Of a stretch of DNA of 64,000 nucleotides, positions 24,060 through 35,209 are shown in pieces. Position 1 is the stretch's first letter. Every line of letters begins with the position of its first letter. Below the pieces are notes generated by a model. That model made no database searches, was not told where the DNA came from, and saw only the letters and a program-made list of their open reading frames with translations. The stretch is from Datura wrightii (lineage: Eukaryota; Streptophyta; Magnoliopsida; Solanales; Solanaceae), in assembly GCA_035772735.1 (NCBI GenBank), contig JASDFA010000006.1:28003501-28067500 (forward strand), given 5' to 3'. Position numbers and translations under genes: made by a program.

Positions 24060-25398
24060 CACCCTGATAAGAATTACATTGATCCCATTCCTATTCACAT
24101 ACATAAGCAGCCGGCTTATTGCTTTCATGTTGAGGAAGAACCAGATAGTGAACCATGGTATGCCGACATCAAAAGGTATCTAAAAAACGGGGGTTATCTT
24201 GAGCATGCTACAAGCGTCCAAAAGCGCACGATTCGAAGGCTAGCCAATCCATTTTTCCTAAACGGGGAAATCCTTTATAGGAGGACCCCCGACTTGGGAT
24301 TGCTAAGATGTGTGGATGCTAAAGAGGCTACAACTTTGATTGAGGAGGTTCACGCTGGGACTTGTGGACCCCACATGAACGGTTTCATGTTGGCCAAGAA
24401 GATCTTGAGAGCTGGCTATTTTTGGACTATGGAAACGGACTGTATCAAGTATGTGCAAAGATGTCATCGCTGTCAAACCCACGCCGATGTGATTCAAGCT
24501 CCTCCTAATGAGCTTCGGGCCACAAGCTCACCTTGGCCATTCGCAGCTTGGGGAATGGATGTAATTGGCCCCATCGAACCTGCAGCGTCCAATGGACATA
24601 GATTCATTCTGGTTGCAATTGACTACTTCACTAAGTGGGTTGAAGCTACCTCTCACAAGTCTATCACAAAGAAAGTGGTGACAGATTTTGTTCGCGACCA
24701 TCTCATTTGCCGATTCGAAGTACCTGAATCAATCATTATCGACAATGGTGCTAATCTGAATAGTGACCTGATTAGAATGACGTGTGAAAACTTCAAGATC
24801 AAGCACCGCAATTCTACTGCATATAGGCCACAGATGAATGGAGCCATGGAATCTGCAAACAAAAACATCAAGAGGATTCAACTCAAGATGATTGACAACT
24901 ATAGACATTGGCATGAAGTCGCCCTTTGCTTTGTTGGGATACCGCACCACTCTCCGAATGTCTATTGGTGCTACACCTTATATGTTGGTACATGGTAATG
25001 AAGCAGTGATACCAGCTGAAGTGGAAATCCCTTCTTTGAGAATCATTCAAGAAGCAGAATTGAACGATGCAGAATGGGTGCAAAGTAGATTCGAGCAACT
25101 CGCACTCATTGATGGGAAAAGGATAAATGCAATTTGTCACGGTCAACTTTATCAGAACAGGATGGCCAAGGCCTTTAACAAGATAGTTAGGCCAAGACTT
25201 TTCATGCCTGGGCAACTAGTTTTGAAGCGTATTTTTCCAAACCAAGATGAAGCTAAAGGAAAGTTCTCGCCTAACTGGCAAGGTCCCTACATAGTTCACC
25301 GAGTGCTGACAGGAGGAGCACTTATCCTAGCAGAGATGGATGGTGAAATCTGGCCTAAACCCATCAACTCAGACGCGGTTAAGAGATACTATATTTAG
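24060..25398 (+). pseudogene. pol: Integrase domain, broken
   Basis: Inserts the cDNA into the genome. Frame 3 to about 24900. The zinc-binding HHCC motif shows as H-x-G...H and CHRC within VHAGTCGPHMNG...RCHRCQTHAD (about 24346-24486). The catalytic core has WGMDVIGP (first D), IIIDNGANLNSDL (second D) and NGAMESANKN (E), with 35 residues between the second D and the E. A frameshift near 24910 moves to frame 1, which runs through GYRTTLRMSIGATPYMLVHG to KRYYI and the TAG at 25396-25398. The C-terminal part has the GKFSPNWQGPYIV motif of the family. No chromodomain is visible. Confidence 0.92.
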
Positions 25399-25435
25399 AT
25401 TGAGATTTTGTTTCTTTTGCTCTGCCTTGTAACCT

Positions 25436-25497
25436 GAACTACGTTGGACCTGATTCCCGTTTAAGAGGGATACGTAGGCGTCCCTGTGGGACTCGGT
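25436..25497 (+). other. Two-hairpin motif, copy B
   Basis: CTACGT/ACGTAG stem (25439-25444 with 25472-25477), inner TCCC/GGGA pair, then hairpin GTCCC, loop TGT, GGGAC (25480-25492), followed by TCGGTC. Starts about 40 bases after the pol stop. Confidence 0.7.
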
Positions 25498-25597
25498 CTA
25501 TATCTTTATAAAATTTTCTTCTCCCCTTTCGTTAAAGGTTCTCAGTGATTTTGTTGCATTTTCATGGTATTTCGGTTAACAAGCTGTAACTGGGGCA

Positions 25598-25624
25598 GAA
25601 TTTTTGAGAGGACCTCAAAAATTC
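25598..25624 (+). other. Perfect hairpin after pol, copy 1
   Basis: GAATTTTTGAG, loop AGGAC, CTCAAAAATTC: an 11-bp perfect stem preceded by CTGGGGCA. Confidence 0.85.
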
Positions 25625-25679
25625 TCAAATATCTGTCAGTTACGAGGAAGTCTATGTCATCTTCTACACTGGGGCAAAC

Positions 25680-25701
25680 ATTTTGAGAAGGATCTCAAAA
25701 T
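25680..25701 (+). other. Perfect hairpin after pol, copy 2
   Basis: ATTTTGAG, loop AAGGAT, CTCAAAAT: an 8-bp stem, also preceded by CTGGGGCA. A diverged duplicate of the hairpin at 25598-25624. Confidence 0.8.
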
Positions 25702-26104
25702 TTCGTCAAACTAGGTCAAGACGAGGTTTCAATTTACAAAAGGACGTCACACGATTTTAAAATATGCCATGGCCCATGATTTAACTCAATTTTTCTATGT
25801 TTTCACTTCACTTTTACTAAGTTATTCACCTTTTGTCTAAACTTTGTGCCCGAGTGTATGCCTGGACGGAGTGCAACAACAGATGTCTAGCGAATAGAAG
25901 AAGGCTACGAGATATACACACAGATCAACCTCCCCTTTTCGAACTAACAAATTTTCTTTGAACGTAGAAATAACAGAAATGCAAAAGGCAGAGATGGAAA
26001 TGTCTTTTCATAAGGCGACATAAAGCTAAGTCATTCTTCCTTATGCCTCTACTTATTATCTTGCTATTCTATCATCGAAGCACTCAGTTGCATATCAAAC
26101 CCGT

Positions 26105-26720
26105 GATATACACATTTACATATGTATTATTTTTGTGCATTCGAGCCCCGTATACATTTGAGCCCGTGGTATACATTTATATAAGTATTTGAACCCCGCT
26201 ATACATTTATATATGCATTTTGAGCCCTTGATATTTATTTACATATGCATCCGAGCCCGTGGTATACATTCTAATGTATGCATCTGAGCCCCTATTTGCA
26301 TTTAAGCCCAAATCTACATTTGAGCCCAGATATACATTTACATATGCATTTGAGCCCTTGGTATAACTTTATATATGCATTTGAGCCCTTGATATACGTT
26401 TATTTATGCATTTCAAGCCCGTTATTTGCATCTTAAGCCTGTTATTTACATTTCAAGCCCATTTATGCATTTCGAGCCTGTTTATTTTCATCTTAAGCCC
26501 GTTATTTACACTTTAAGCCCATTTATGCATTTCGAGCCCGTTATTTGCATCTTAAGCCCATTTATGCATTTCGAGCCCGTTATTTGCATTTCAAGACCAT
26601 TTATGCATTCCGAGCCCGTTATTTGCATCTTAAGCCCATTTATGCATTCGAAGCCCGTTATTCGCATTTCGAGCCCGTTGTTGCATTCTAAGCCCCGTGA
26701 CTTATTTGCATTGAACCCGA
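26105..26720 (+). repeat. Minisatellite with GAGCCC / AAGCCC core
   Basis: The first half repeats TTTGAGCCC...GATATACATTTATAT-type units of roughly 35 bp. The second half (about 26420-26690) is more regular, with AAGCCCATTTATGCATTTCG followed by AGCCCGTTATTTGCAT, about 39 bp. Because 39 is divisible by three an open frame of 13-residue repeats appears; it has no sign of being a real protein. Confidence 0.9.
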
Positions 26721-26802
26721 ATAAATTTGAGCTCTCGATTGAATTATTGAGGCTCTCGAATAATTTACTCTCTTTGAATTAGCACTTCTTCCACTCGTCT
26801 GA

Positions 26803-27067
26803 AGGCGTCATAGTCTAAAGGCATCGTTTCATGGCCTGTGGACATCATATCATAGCCTGAGGATTTACTCTCCAGTTTATCATGCCCCTAAGGCGTCATA
26901 GTCTAAAGGCGTCATTTTTCGTGGCCTGCAGACAACATTTCATGGCCTAGGGAATTTATTTTCTGCTTATCATGCTCCTAAGGCGTCATAGTCTAAATGT
27001 GTCATTTTTCATGGCCTGCGGACATCATTTCATGGCCTAAAGAATTTATTTTGTGTATCATGTCCCA
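26803..27067 (+). repeat. Tandem repeat, about 90-bp unit, three copies
   Basis: Units start AAGGCGTCATAGTCTAAA at about 26804, 26889 and 26979 and each continues with CATGGCCTG and TTTATCATG-like segments. The copies differ by scattered changes. Confidence 0.9.
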
Positions 27068-27383
27068 AGACATCATGGTTTAGAGACATCATCCATTATT
27101 TCTAAATAAACTTTCATTGTCTAAAGGGAACTTGCATCATGTTTAAATTCTTTGCATCTGTTTATTTTACGAAAATAATTGATGCACATGCTTTAGTATT
27201 TGCGCGAACATCGAAGAAATAGCAAGCTACGAATGATAGTGCCTCCCTACTATTTTCTTTCGAACCGTATTCCCACCTGTTTATTTTTGCAATGCATTCT
27301 AAATCGCGTCGATTCTTGCTACCCCATCCTTATTCAAGCCTCGTGTTGTCAATTTTTAGGGATCTCGTTCGTTCCTAAATCCA

Positions 27384-27449
27384 GAACTACACGCGACCTG
27401 ATTCTCGTGAAACCTGAGATATGTGGGCGACTTGAAACTGAAGTCTCGG
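27384..27449 (+). other. Two-hairpin motif, copy C
   Basis: The most diverged copy. Stem CTACA with TGTGG (27387-27391 with 27422-27426, one T-G wobble), inner TCTC/GAGA, then hairpin GACTT, loop of 7, AAGTC (27429-27445), followed by TCGGTC. Confidence 0.65.
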
Positions 27450-27570
27450 TCGCGATATCTTCATGACTTTATTTCCTTTTATTTGGCTCCACCGAAAATT
27501 TTCCTTCGGTCGGACAAAATTGGCTACTAAGTCAACGTTCTTTGCTCAACAATTCATTCTTCATTATCGA

Positions 27571-27586
27571 GCAAAGAAGGGGCAGC
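27571..27586 (+). promoter_or_regulatory. Polypurine tract
   Basis: GCAAAGAAGGGGCAGC abuts the TG of the 3' LTR; a purine-rich run at this place primes plus-strand synthesis in LTR elements. Confidence 0.85.
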
Positions 27587-29064
27587 TGTTGACACCCAAT
27601 TTTGACCTCCTACTCATTTATATGCTGCTTATATATATATATATATATATATTTATTTATTTATTTATTTATTTATTTTATGCAAATATTTGACTTACTT
27701 TTATATTTATAAAATAATTTATTATCATAATGTTGTGAAAATTATTTCAAGTTACATATATATGACTTATATTAATTTTAAGTTTTGATATTAAATAATT
27801 ACGTCGTATATAATGTATTTCGTTTTAATATGCGTCGTTATCTTGAAATATATATTCTATTTACATAATTTTACTAAACTTTACAAGTTTATTTGACCAA
27901 TATTATTAATTGAATTTATAAATTATTTATGTTAATGATATTATTTTTATAATATTTGATAACTTAATTTTATTTTCTAGTGTTAAATTATTTATAAATA
28001 TAATAATTTAATTATATGATATTTACATAAGTATACTTAAATTTAGGATTTATTTATATTAATAATAATATTTATGTGATAATTTATGTTACTATATTAT
28101 CTACTTATTAAATTATTTAAAAGTGTAGTATATTTATTAATTTAATAGCAGCTAAATCCAATTTCATTCAATTTATTTAAATTATAGCCATTTTATATTC
28201 AATTTCATTCAATATATTTCAAATCTGGCCACTTTCTATTCAATTTATGTCAATTCTAGCCACTTTGATCAATTTCTGGCCATAATTTAAATACTAATTC
28301 AGCCTATTCAATTTAAATATCCGCGACCCGCATATGACCCGTGAACCGACCCATCTAGCCTAAACTAATCCTAACCGTCCATCTCACCTAATCTAACGGC
28401 TCTAATTAAACCCTAACTTTACTTCCTTATTTAAAACTTATCACCCCAAACCCTAAAACATTTTCTATTTTCCCCTCTCCCTCAACAACAACCAACGACC
28501 TCACCTCCTCTCTATCTTCCTCTTCTCTCTTTCTCCTCTCCGGCCGACCAACAACCCCGAAAAACAACAGCAGCCGTAACTCCCTCTCTCCCTCGTCTTC
28601 TCCGACAACAGCCACCGGTCCCCTCTCTCTCTACCCCTTCTCCCCTCTGTCGCCCATCACCTCGGCCGGCAACAACACCACCAAACGACCACCACCATCT
28701 CCCTCGCCCCATTCTCCTCCTCTCCCACAGCCTCACGTCGCCGTCATCTTCTCCCCTCACCGGAACAACACCTCCGCCGGAAACAGCCGCACCTAACAAC
28801 ACACCACCAGTCGCCCTCCTTTCCTCACTGTCCACCGACGAACCACTGCCTCTCCTCTCCGTTTCATCACCAGACCTCCCTCTTTTCCTCTCCATATCAC
28901 CGACCGGCCACACTACAACGCCGAAAAAACAACATGCCTCCGCCGACCACCCTCTCTTCATCTTTTCCGGTGATAAACCACCACTACCCCAATCGGAAAA
29001 CCACCAACCCCTCACCCGAACACCACCACACCCCGTCGCTCCGGTTACCTCCCAACCGATGGAT

Positions 29065-29087
29065 CGGACAGATCACAGATCTGTCCG
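29065..29087 (+). other. Perfect hairpin in 3' LTR
   Basis: Same 10-bp stem and ACA loop as at 12423-12445, unchanged between the two LTRs. Confidence 0.85.
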
Positions 29088-29478
29088 TAAATTATTTATT
29101 TATTTATTTAATTATTTATTTTTATTTTTTGTTGTTTATTGTTATGTATATATGTATATAATAAATATATCTATAAATAATATATGTGTATATATATGAA
29201 TAATGTATATATAATAAATATATAATTATATAATAATATATAGTAGATATATATAATATATTGCTTTCCCTTTTATTTATACATATAATATAATAAATAT
29301 ATCAGTATATAATATATATAATAAATATATATAATATAATATATTTGTATAAGTATGTATACTGTTTTCTTTTTTCGTCCATTTATGTACAATATAATAA
29401 ATATATAATATATATATATAATAGATATGTATGTATATAAGTATATACTGTTTTTACTTTTCTGTTTCATTTATATAT

Positions 29479-29535
<57 letters not shown>

Positions 29536-31390
29536 TAATAGATTGTTTCCCTTTCTGTTTCGTCCATATATGATAATATATAAGTGATATATGTTGTTCT
29601 TCCTTTTGTTTCACTTGTATATTTATATAACAAATATCTGCTAGTTAATCAATGCCCGTTAAAACCTTGATATTAGTTGATTGCCTTGACAACCTTGATT
29701 TTTGTGATATCATGTTTTAAATATGTTACGTGTATACTGTTATTGACCTGTTCGAAGTTGTGATGTATTATTCCCTATGTAATTATGAACCTAAAATACG
29801 ACTTATTTTCGGGACTAGAGTATATATGTATTTGTGTATGTCTGCTGGTTGGTTTCATTGCTCAGCAGGTTTATTCAAAGGCAGGTGTTGAAGAGTCTTT
29901 GGGTTTAAACTCGAAAACAGATGGGCAAACTGTTTAGATTAGTTTTAGAATTATTTACGTTTTATTATTCATTATCAGTTTTAATGTTGTAATAAACGCT
30001 ATAAATAGTGAAAAGGGGTTTTTATGGGGTGGGGGATTCGTGTGTTTCTTTCATGCTTAACCGCTAATTAAAATCACTTAGAGGATATGCCTATAGGAAC
30101 AACACATGAACATATTATAGAACTCCTGCTTATAGGATCTTAATTAACTTGAAGCATGCTTATATGGTTAAAATACTGCCCGTAAGGATGGCACCATGAT
30201 TTTGCTAGAATTTACGCCCATAGATAGCAAATAGTTTGAATGAAATTTATTTATCAGCAATCTAGAAATTATGCCTATAGGAATCTGCTATTAAATTAAA
30301 ATACGCCCCATTTCTTTACAATACACATGGGATTTTTATCTGTCTAATATAACGCTAGAACCCAAGCTCATAAGAGGACAATCGGAAATAAGATTTTAAA
30401 TTATGTACGTGATTATAAAGATTTATTTTGTTTAATTAGGAACAATACCTATGTAAACTACAGTGATTTAATTTTGAAGCATGTGTTTGTTTTTAGTTGA
30501 TAGTAACCCTGTCTGTAGGGAGCATGTTCGGCATTAATGATCTAGTTTGTTACGTAAATTTGCATGTTTATATATTTTGTTATAGCCTGAGATGTTGTTT
30601 AAATGTTAATGACTTACTGGGTATCATGTCTATGTGCAAATAAGCGTAAACCTTACAATATCCTTTATCTATCTAGATCCGGAATTTAATTTTTGAGCCA
30701 CCTTTTGAAAACAGATTATGATCGCACTCACCAAATAAATTATAAACAATTGCCTACTCACGGCTATCTGGTTTTATTTCTATTAATTGAAATCCTGTGC
30801 ATAAGAAATATGTCTGACGACTGTTCAAACCATGTTAAATGTGTTGAATAAACATCATAATGAATTATGTCTTGACACATCTTTTGACGTGTACTGTTTT
30901 AGGCTAAATGTAAGGCATATCAATAATATGATTGTAGTATTTATGCATATTTTCTTTTAGGATTTATGCATAAAGAAAAATTAATTTGTTTAACCTAAAC
31001 ATTCGTCGCATTTAATTTTTTTAGAAACCATGCCTTTACGACATAACTGCATTTATGAAATCTGTTTATAGAGACTTAGCTGAAACCTTAATTTGTTATC
31101 TGCTTAATTGTCGTTTTGTTTGCGGTTAGTCATTTTTTTTACAACCATAGGATTTTAGACCCAAAAATCCAAAATAGTTGTCCAACGCCTCTTGGACTTT
31201 AAGATCGAGATGGGTAGGGAAATACTAGGGCGTTAGTTTTGTCACATCGAACGTTTAAGTTAATAATCAACTAGGTGGGTAGACGGGAAATGATAGTCCG
31301 TGCTCGCTGAATAATACGAGCAATCTAAACGATTGCGAAGTATTATTTAAGTTGCATGGGGTGATCCCATTAGGTAAAACAATTTTGTAG

Positions 31391-31445
31391 AACTACGTTT
31401 GGCCTGATACCCTTAAGGGATACGTAGGCGCCTCATCGAGGTTCG
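31391..31445 (+). other. Two-hairpin motif, copy D (3' LTR)
   Basis: CTACGT/ACGTAG (31393-31398 with 31422-31427) around CCCTTAAGGG, then CCTC, loop ATC, GAGG and TTCGGCCCC. Confidence 0.7.
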
Positions 31446-31917
31446 GCCCCATAATTAAAAAGTGTTTATTTGTTTGTTTAATATTAATAAATGGTTCTGT
31501 TATTCGCCACGAATTTTGTATTTATGTAAGAAAAATAAAATAAGACAATTTTTTTTAAATTTGTTCCACCTAATTTATTTCCTCTCGCTGGTTTCAACAA
31601 AGTTTCATTTTCAGTTCTTTATCGCTCGTATTAATACATGTAAGTTAAAATCAACTTTAATTAGTCATTTAGCTAATTCCCCCATTTAATGAATCCGGCG
31701 GGAACCACATTTGTGGACCTCAAAAGGTACCTAACACCTTCCTTTCGAGATAATTAAAAGTCCTTGCCTGACTCTGGTAACCTAGGAAATAAACTTAGTT
31801 TAGAACGGTGCCCTAACGCACCTTAATCCGTTAGGTGGCAACTCTTCAAAACATAGACCCTTAAGAGACGTCACATGTTGTATCCCACTTTTCCGCGAGG
31901 AAAAATAGGGTGCGACA

Positions 31918-31922
31918 ATTGT
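31918..31922. repeat. Target site duplication ATTGT, right copy
   Basis: Lies just after the terminal CA of the 3' LTR; identical to 10939-10943. The single-copy site is seen in the related LTR at 44980-48280. Confidence 0.85.
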
Positions 31923-33828
31923 CAGTCCCAGTTGACTTAGCATTCATCATACAGGTCGCCCAGGAAACCAGCCCAGTCATCCAGGTCAAATAGACCCGTG
32001 GGTACCCTAAGGGAGGGGACCTTATTAGCAGCTAGAGGCAGGGCCAGCGCCCCAGCCTGTGCTTATAAGATACGTAGGTGCAGATGGCTGTGAGTGGCTA
32101 GATATATATAAACTTGTCTATAAGGTTAGGAATCACCTAGAAAAGTCACATAAGATCTGAGCAGACCAAGACCAGGTCTAAAGGACTAGCACTATGTTAG
32201 TACAGTACTACCCTCAGGCTAAGAATGTCAGTAAACTACCTGTGGAGGATTAGGGGTCGACCGCTCAAAAGCATGTTTAGTCAGTAACAACCCTACAGTC
32301 GTTATAAGTAGAGAAACTAAGTAATTAGTCATCCGCGACCCTACAGTTGTTTATGAATTATACTTGTCCTAGTAGGACATTCAGAGTATTATTAGGACCC
32401 TCCAGGTCTCGCCCTATCCAGTCTAGACCATTAGAGATCATGATCGCTACCAGGATCTTCTGATCAGATACAAGTGCACGGGGTGTGCTTGCCAGCAGTC
32501 TTACAGACCATTCTAGGGGTGAGTAGTGATAGCATTAGGCCCAAAAGGCCAGATACGCCTTTGAGTGGCTAGATTAAGATTTCAGTACACCACCTCGGTT
32601 GGGGTTGTCCTCACTTAGGAGCTTTCCATGACCACCCCAGGATTACTAGTTGTGTCATCGCCAGCCAGGGGCTAGATGACGTCGCTCCAAGGAGTGGTAT
32701 GCCGTTCGCGAGGGACGAAGATGAGGTCCAAGGACCTTATACAGTCCATTCCATGGCTGAACTATGTTATGTCGTATCAGCACCACACCCCCGTTGAGCC
32801 TGGTGCCCGGGGTGCAGATATCAGGAGTCCATCGGACTCAAACACAGCTACAGATCAGGAGCCGAGTGGGCTCAGTTGCAGACTCAGGGGACTAGTGGGT
32901 TGGCTATAGCACCAGTAGAGTCATATAAACCTGATTAGGGGTATATAGATTGAAGTGTGCTCGCCAGGGCTTATGGGGGCCCGAACGGGTTAGTCCGTGT
33001 TGATTGTACCTTCCAGGCTTATGAGGGCCTAGTTAGGTTCTTGGTTGCATCTTTATCTGCTAGCTATAGCTTATGATTATATGGCTGTGCAATCGTAGCG
33101 CATGTACATGTAGTGTTTTGTTAGATGCAGATTACGAATAAGCCAGCTTTCAAGTTAAGTCTTCTGCCCCTCTTTTCTGCTTACTTTCAGTTTTTAACAG
33201 TTTCCATTCAGCTTTTATGACTGCCTTACATATTCGATACATATTGTACTGACGCCCAATTATGGGGCGCTGCATCACTTACCTGCAGGTTTAGACAGAC
33301 AGAGTTCTGGGTCTTCAGTAGCAACTTTTCAGAATCCGCAGTTGGGTCAGCTCCTCTCATTCGAAGTTGCCAGGTTGTAGAGATTTCAGTATTTCAGTTG
33401 TATAGCATTTTAGGTAGGCCGGGGCTCTTTCCCTACCACTATTTGTGATTCTTAGAGACTTGCAGACTATATTCGTCAGTCAGTTAGTTGTATGTTGGCC
33501 GTGTGGGGCCTTAATCAGTTATGCTTCGTATGTTGGCCGTGTAGGGCCTAGTATAATAGTTTTTCTTCATTTCTGTTATAACTAGACAGCATGGTGGTCT
33601 TGTCGGCCCGCATAGGATTCCTTCTATTTCCTATTGTCGGTTAGCTGTTTAATTTACAGGTGGCTATACAGCCTTGTCGGTCGGGGCTGTGTTTACAGTT
33701 GAGATATAACTCGTTGTTTTCTTGAATTGAGTCGCAGGCATGCACCAGGCGTGCATAAGCCAGCCAGGTCAGTCAGATCCCAGTGTGGCACTAGGTGTCA
33801 ATCATGCCTCCAAAGGTGGGGCATGACA

Positions 33829-33833
33829 TGTTA
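33829..33833. repeat. Target site duplication TGTTA, right copy
   Basis: Identical to 9652-9656. Confidence 0.8.
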
Positions 33834-34844
33834 ATCCTTAATTTTTACTTTTTTGTTGATCAATGATTGATGTTAAATATTTTATGTAGCTATTCTGAAA
33901 CAATATTTATTAGGTCCCCTTTCAAAAGAAAATCAAATACAGATTAAATAAAACAAATAATTATATTTATTATTATAACAAATGATATACACTTGCATGA
34001 TCTATATTTAGCACGTGCAACATATTTATATATGTCAGCGACCTATTTTTTCTTCTTTTCCTCATATTAGCATTATTGTATTTATTTTCTGTCTTATATT
34101 TCATAAAAACTAACTAAAAATGAAATAATTCTAGATTATAATGAAAAATATATATAGAATATTGTAAACAAAATATACATAAGATGTATGGAGTACTTAA
34201 TGTAGAAGAAGCACATATCTCTCCACCTTTGCTTCTTAACGTTGTCGATTATGAATAACTATAAATACGTCCGTCCTGCTGTCTTTCTCTTAAAGAACTG
34301 ATTAAAGGATATATCTAAATATTAGAATTGATGAAGAAACGACAAATATGAATCTTCTTTGGGCTATCCAACAAAAAATTATCTCAAGTAGTGTCTCTAG
34401 CTTTACATTTACAGGAAAGACCTATTTGCTCTTCATGTGGTAATATTTTCTTGATAAAAATGATTTTGAAGCAAAATTTATAGTGATTGAAAACATAGAA
34501 ATGAATAGACATAATAAAGGAATTGTAAATATAGTTTTTAAATTTTGTGATGAATGCATGTACGTGAATTTGAATAGTTAATTGCGGAAGATGTAAAGAT
34601 TTTGAATACACTATAATAAGCTTTTAAATTTCAAGACAAATTTTAATTTGTAACTTACATTTAATTTGTAGTACATTAATGTTGAAAAAATAAATTAGTC
34701 CTTAAAAGGTATAAAAGTCCACCAATCTTTTATGGTGCTATTTTTATTTTTTATTTATTTATTTTATTTAGTAAAGAAGTAAAATAATAATCTAATTTTG
34801 AGGTTTGAAACTTTTCACTTATATAATAATGAGATATAATATGA
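33834..34844. other. AT-rich spacer, no gene seen
   Basis: No coding region with a recognisable domain; the minus-strand frame at 34384-34611 shows none. The stretch CTTTTCACTTATATAATAAT near 34810-34830 resembles Helitron 5' ends read on the minus strand. Confidence 0.5.
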
Positions 34845-35133
34845 TTAGCATTGATATTTAAAAGAACGTGCAATACGTTTTTAAACAAAAAAGATCTTGA
34901 AAAAATGATTTATAATGATTAATATGTATTTATATTTTTATCCATAAATATTATAACATTAATGTCTAATAGAATATAATAGTATTTACTCTAATTAATG
35001 TATATTTACATTTTTGTCCATAAATATTAAAATTAGTGTTTAATAGAAGGATAAAAATGATATCTAATTTTATAAGAATATTTTCGTAATTTAATTTTTA
35101 ATATGGAGCCTTCCTACTTATAATATAGTATGA
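34845..35133 (-). mobile_element. Non-autonomous mini-Helitron, 289 bp
   Basis: On the minus strand it starts TCATACTATATTATAAGTAG at 35133 (preceded by A) and ends CTAA at 34845 (followed by T), the A^T insertion rule. A hairpin AACGT, loop GCAAT, ACGTT (34865-34879) lies 16 bases before the end. No coding capacity. The 5' end is very similar to the one at 57040. Confidence 0.6.
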
Positions 35134-35209
35134 TAATTGTTCATTCGTTCCACAGCATAAGAATATTATTATTTAATTATTAAAAATGGGGTATGAAATA
35201 ATTAATGTA

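Larger units (their letters stand above)
25399..27586 (+). other. Non-coding region between pol and 3' LTR
   Basis: About 2.2 kb without credible genes. It contains two copies of the two-hairpin motif (25436-25497 and 27384-27449), two AT-rich perfect hairpins (25598-25624 and 25680-25701), two minisatellites (26105-26720 and 26803-27067) and the polypurine tract. The open frame at 26426-26782 translates the minisatellite; those at 27200-27693 have no recognised domain. Confidence 0.8.
10944..31917 (+). mobile_element. Tat/Ogre-type Ty3/gypsy LTR retrotransposon, 20974 bp, decayed
   Basis: A full-length element with both LTRs, TG...CA ends, 5-bp target duplication, PBS and polypurine tract. 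The order is extra ORF, gag, protease, gap, RT, RNase H, second RNase H, integrase, then about 2.2 kb of non-coding DNA with minisatellites. The very long LTRs, the ORF upstream of gag, the intron-like gap before RT and the duplicated RNase H are hallmarks of the Tat/Ogre branch. No chromodomain is seen after the integrase. Every reading frame has stops or frameshifts, so this copy cannot be autonomous. It sits inside an older solo LTR and is therefore the younger insertion. Confidence 0.93.
27587..31917 (+). repeat. 3' LTR of the Tat/Ogre element, 4331 bp
   Basis: Begins TGTTGACACCC, ends GGGTGCGACA, and matches 10944-15854 with scattered substitutions and small indels. It lacks a block of about 600 bp between positions equivalent to 13010 and 13625 of the 5' LTR; the junction is near 29690-29700. 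It carries the hairpin at 29065-29087, an (AT)n run at about 29484-29533 and copy D of the two-hairpin motif. The minus-strand open frame 28512-29015 lies on the C/T-rich tract and shows no domain. Confidence 0.92.
9657..33828 (+). mobile_element. Solo LTR (3.2 kb) split by a nested Tat/Ogre element
   Basis: The two halves are 9657-10943 and 31923-33828. The left end reads TGTTATACCTCG, the right end GGGGCATGACA, and the outer flanks carry a perfect 5-bp repeat TGTTA (9652-9656 and 33829-33833). The uninterrupted relative at 44980-48280 (minus strand) runs straight through the breakpoint: its reverse complement reads CTACCAATAATTGTCAG where this copy is split after CTACCAGTGATTGT. Together the halves are 3193 bp, against 3301 bp for the relative. 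No PBS, PPT or coding domain belongs to it. The small open frames at 9715-9924, 10228-10416 and 32676-32909 are on LTR sequence. Confidence 0.85.

Noticed and set aside
26426..26782. Plus-strand open frame of 118 codons with SPFMHFEPVICI-type repeats
   Set aside because: It is the translation of a 39-bp minisatellite in the non-coding zone of the Tat/Ogre element; repeats in multiples of three stay open by chance.
10944..31917. Endogenous pararetrovirus as explanation for the gag-pol region
   Set aside because: Two long LTRs, 5-bp target duplication, a DD35E integrase and a second RNase H show an LTR retrotransposon.
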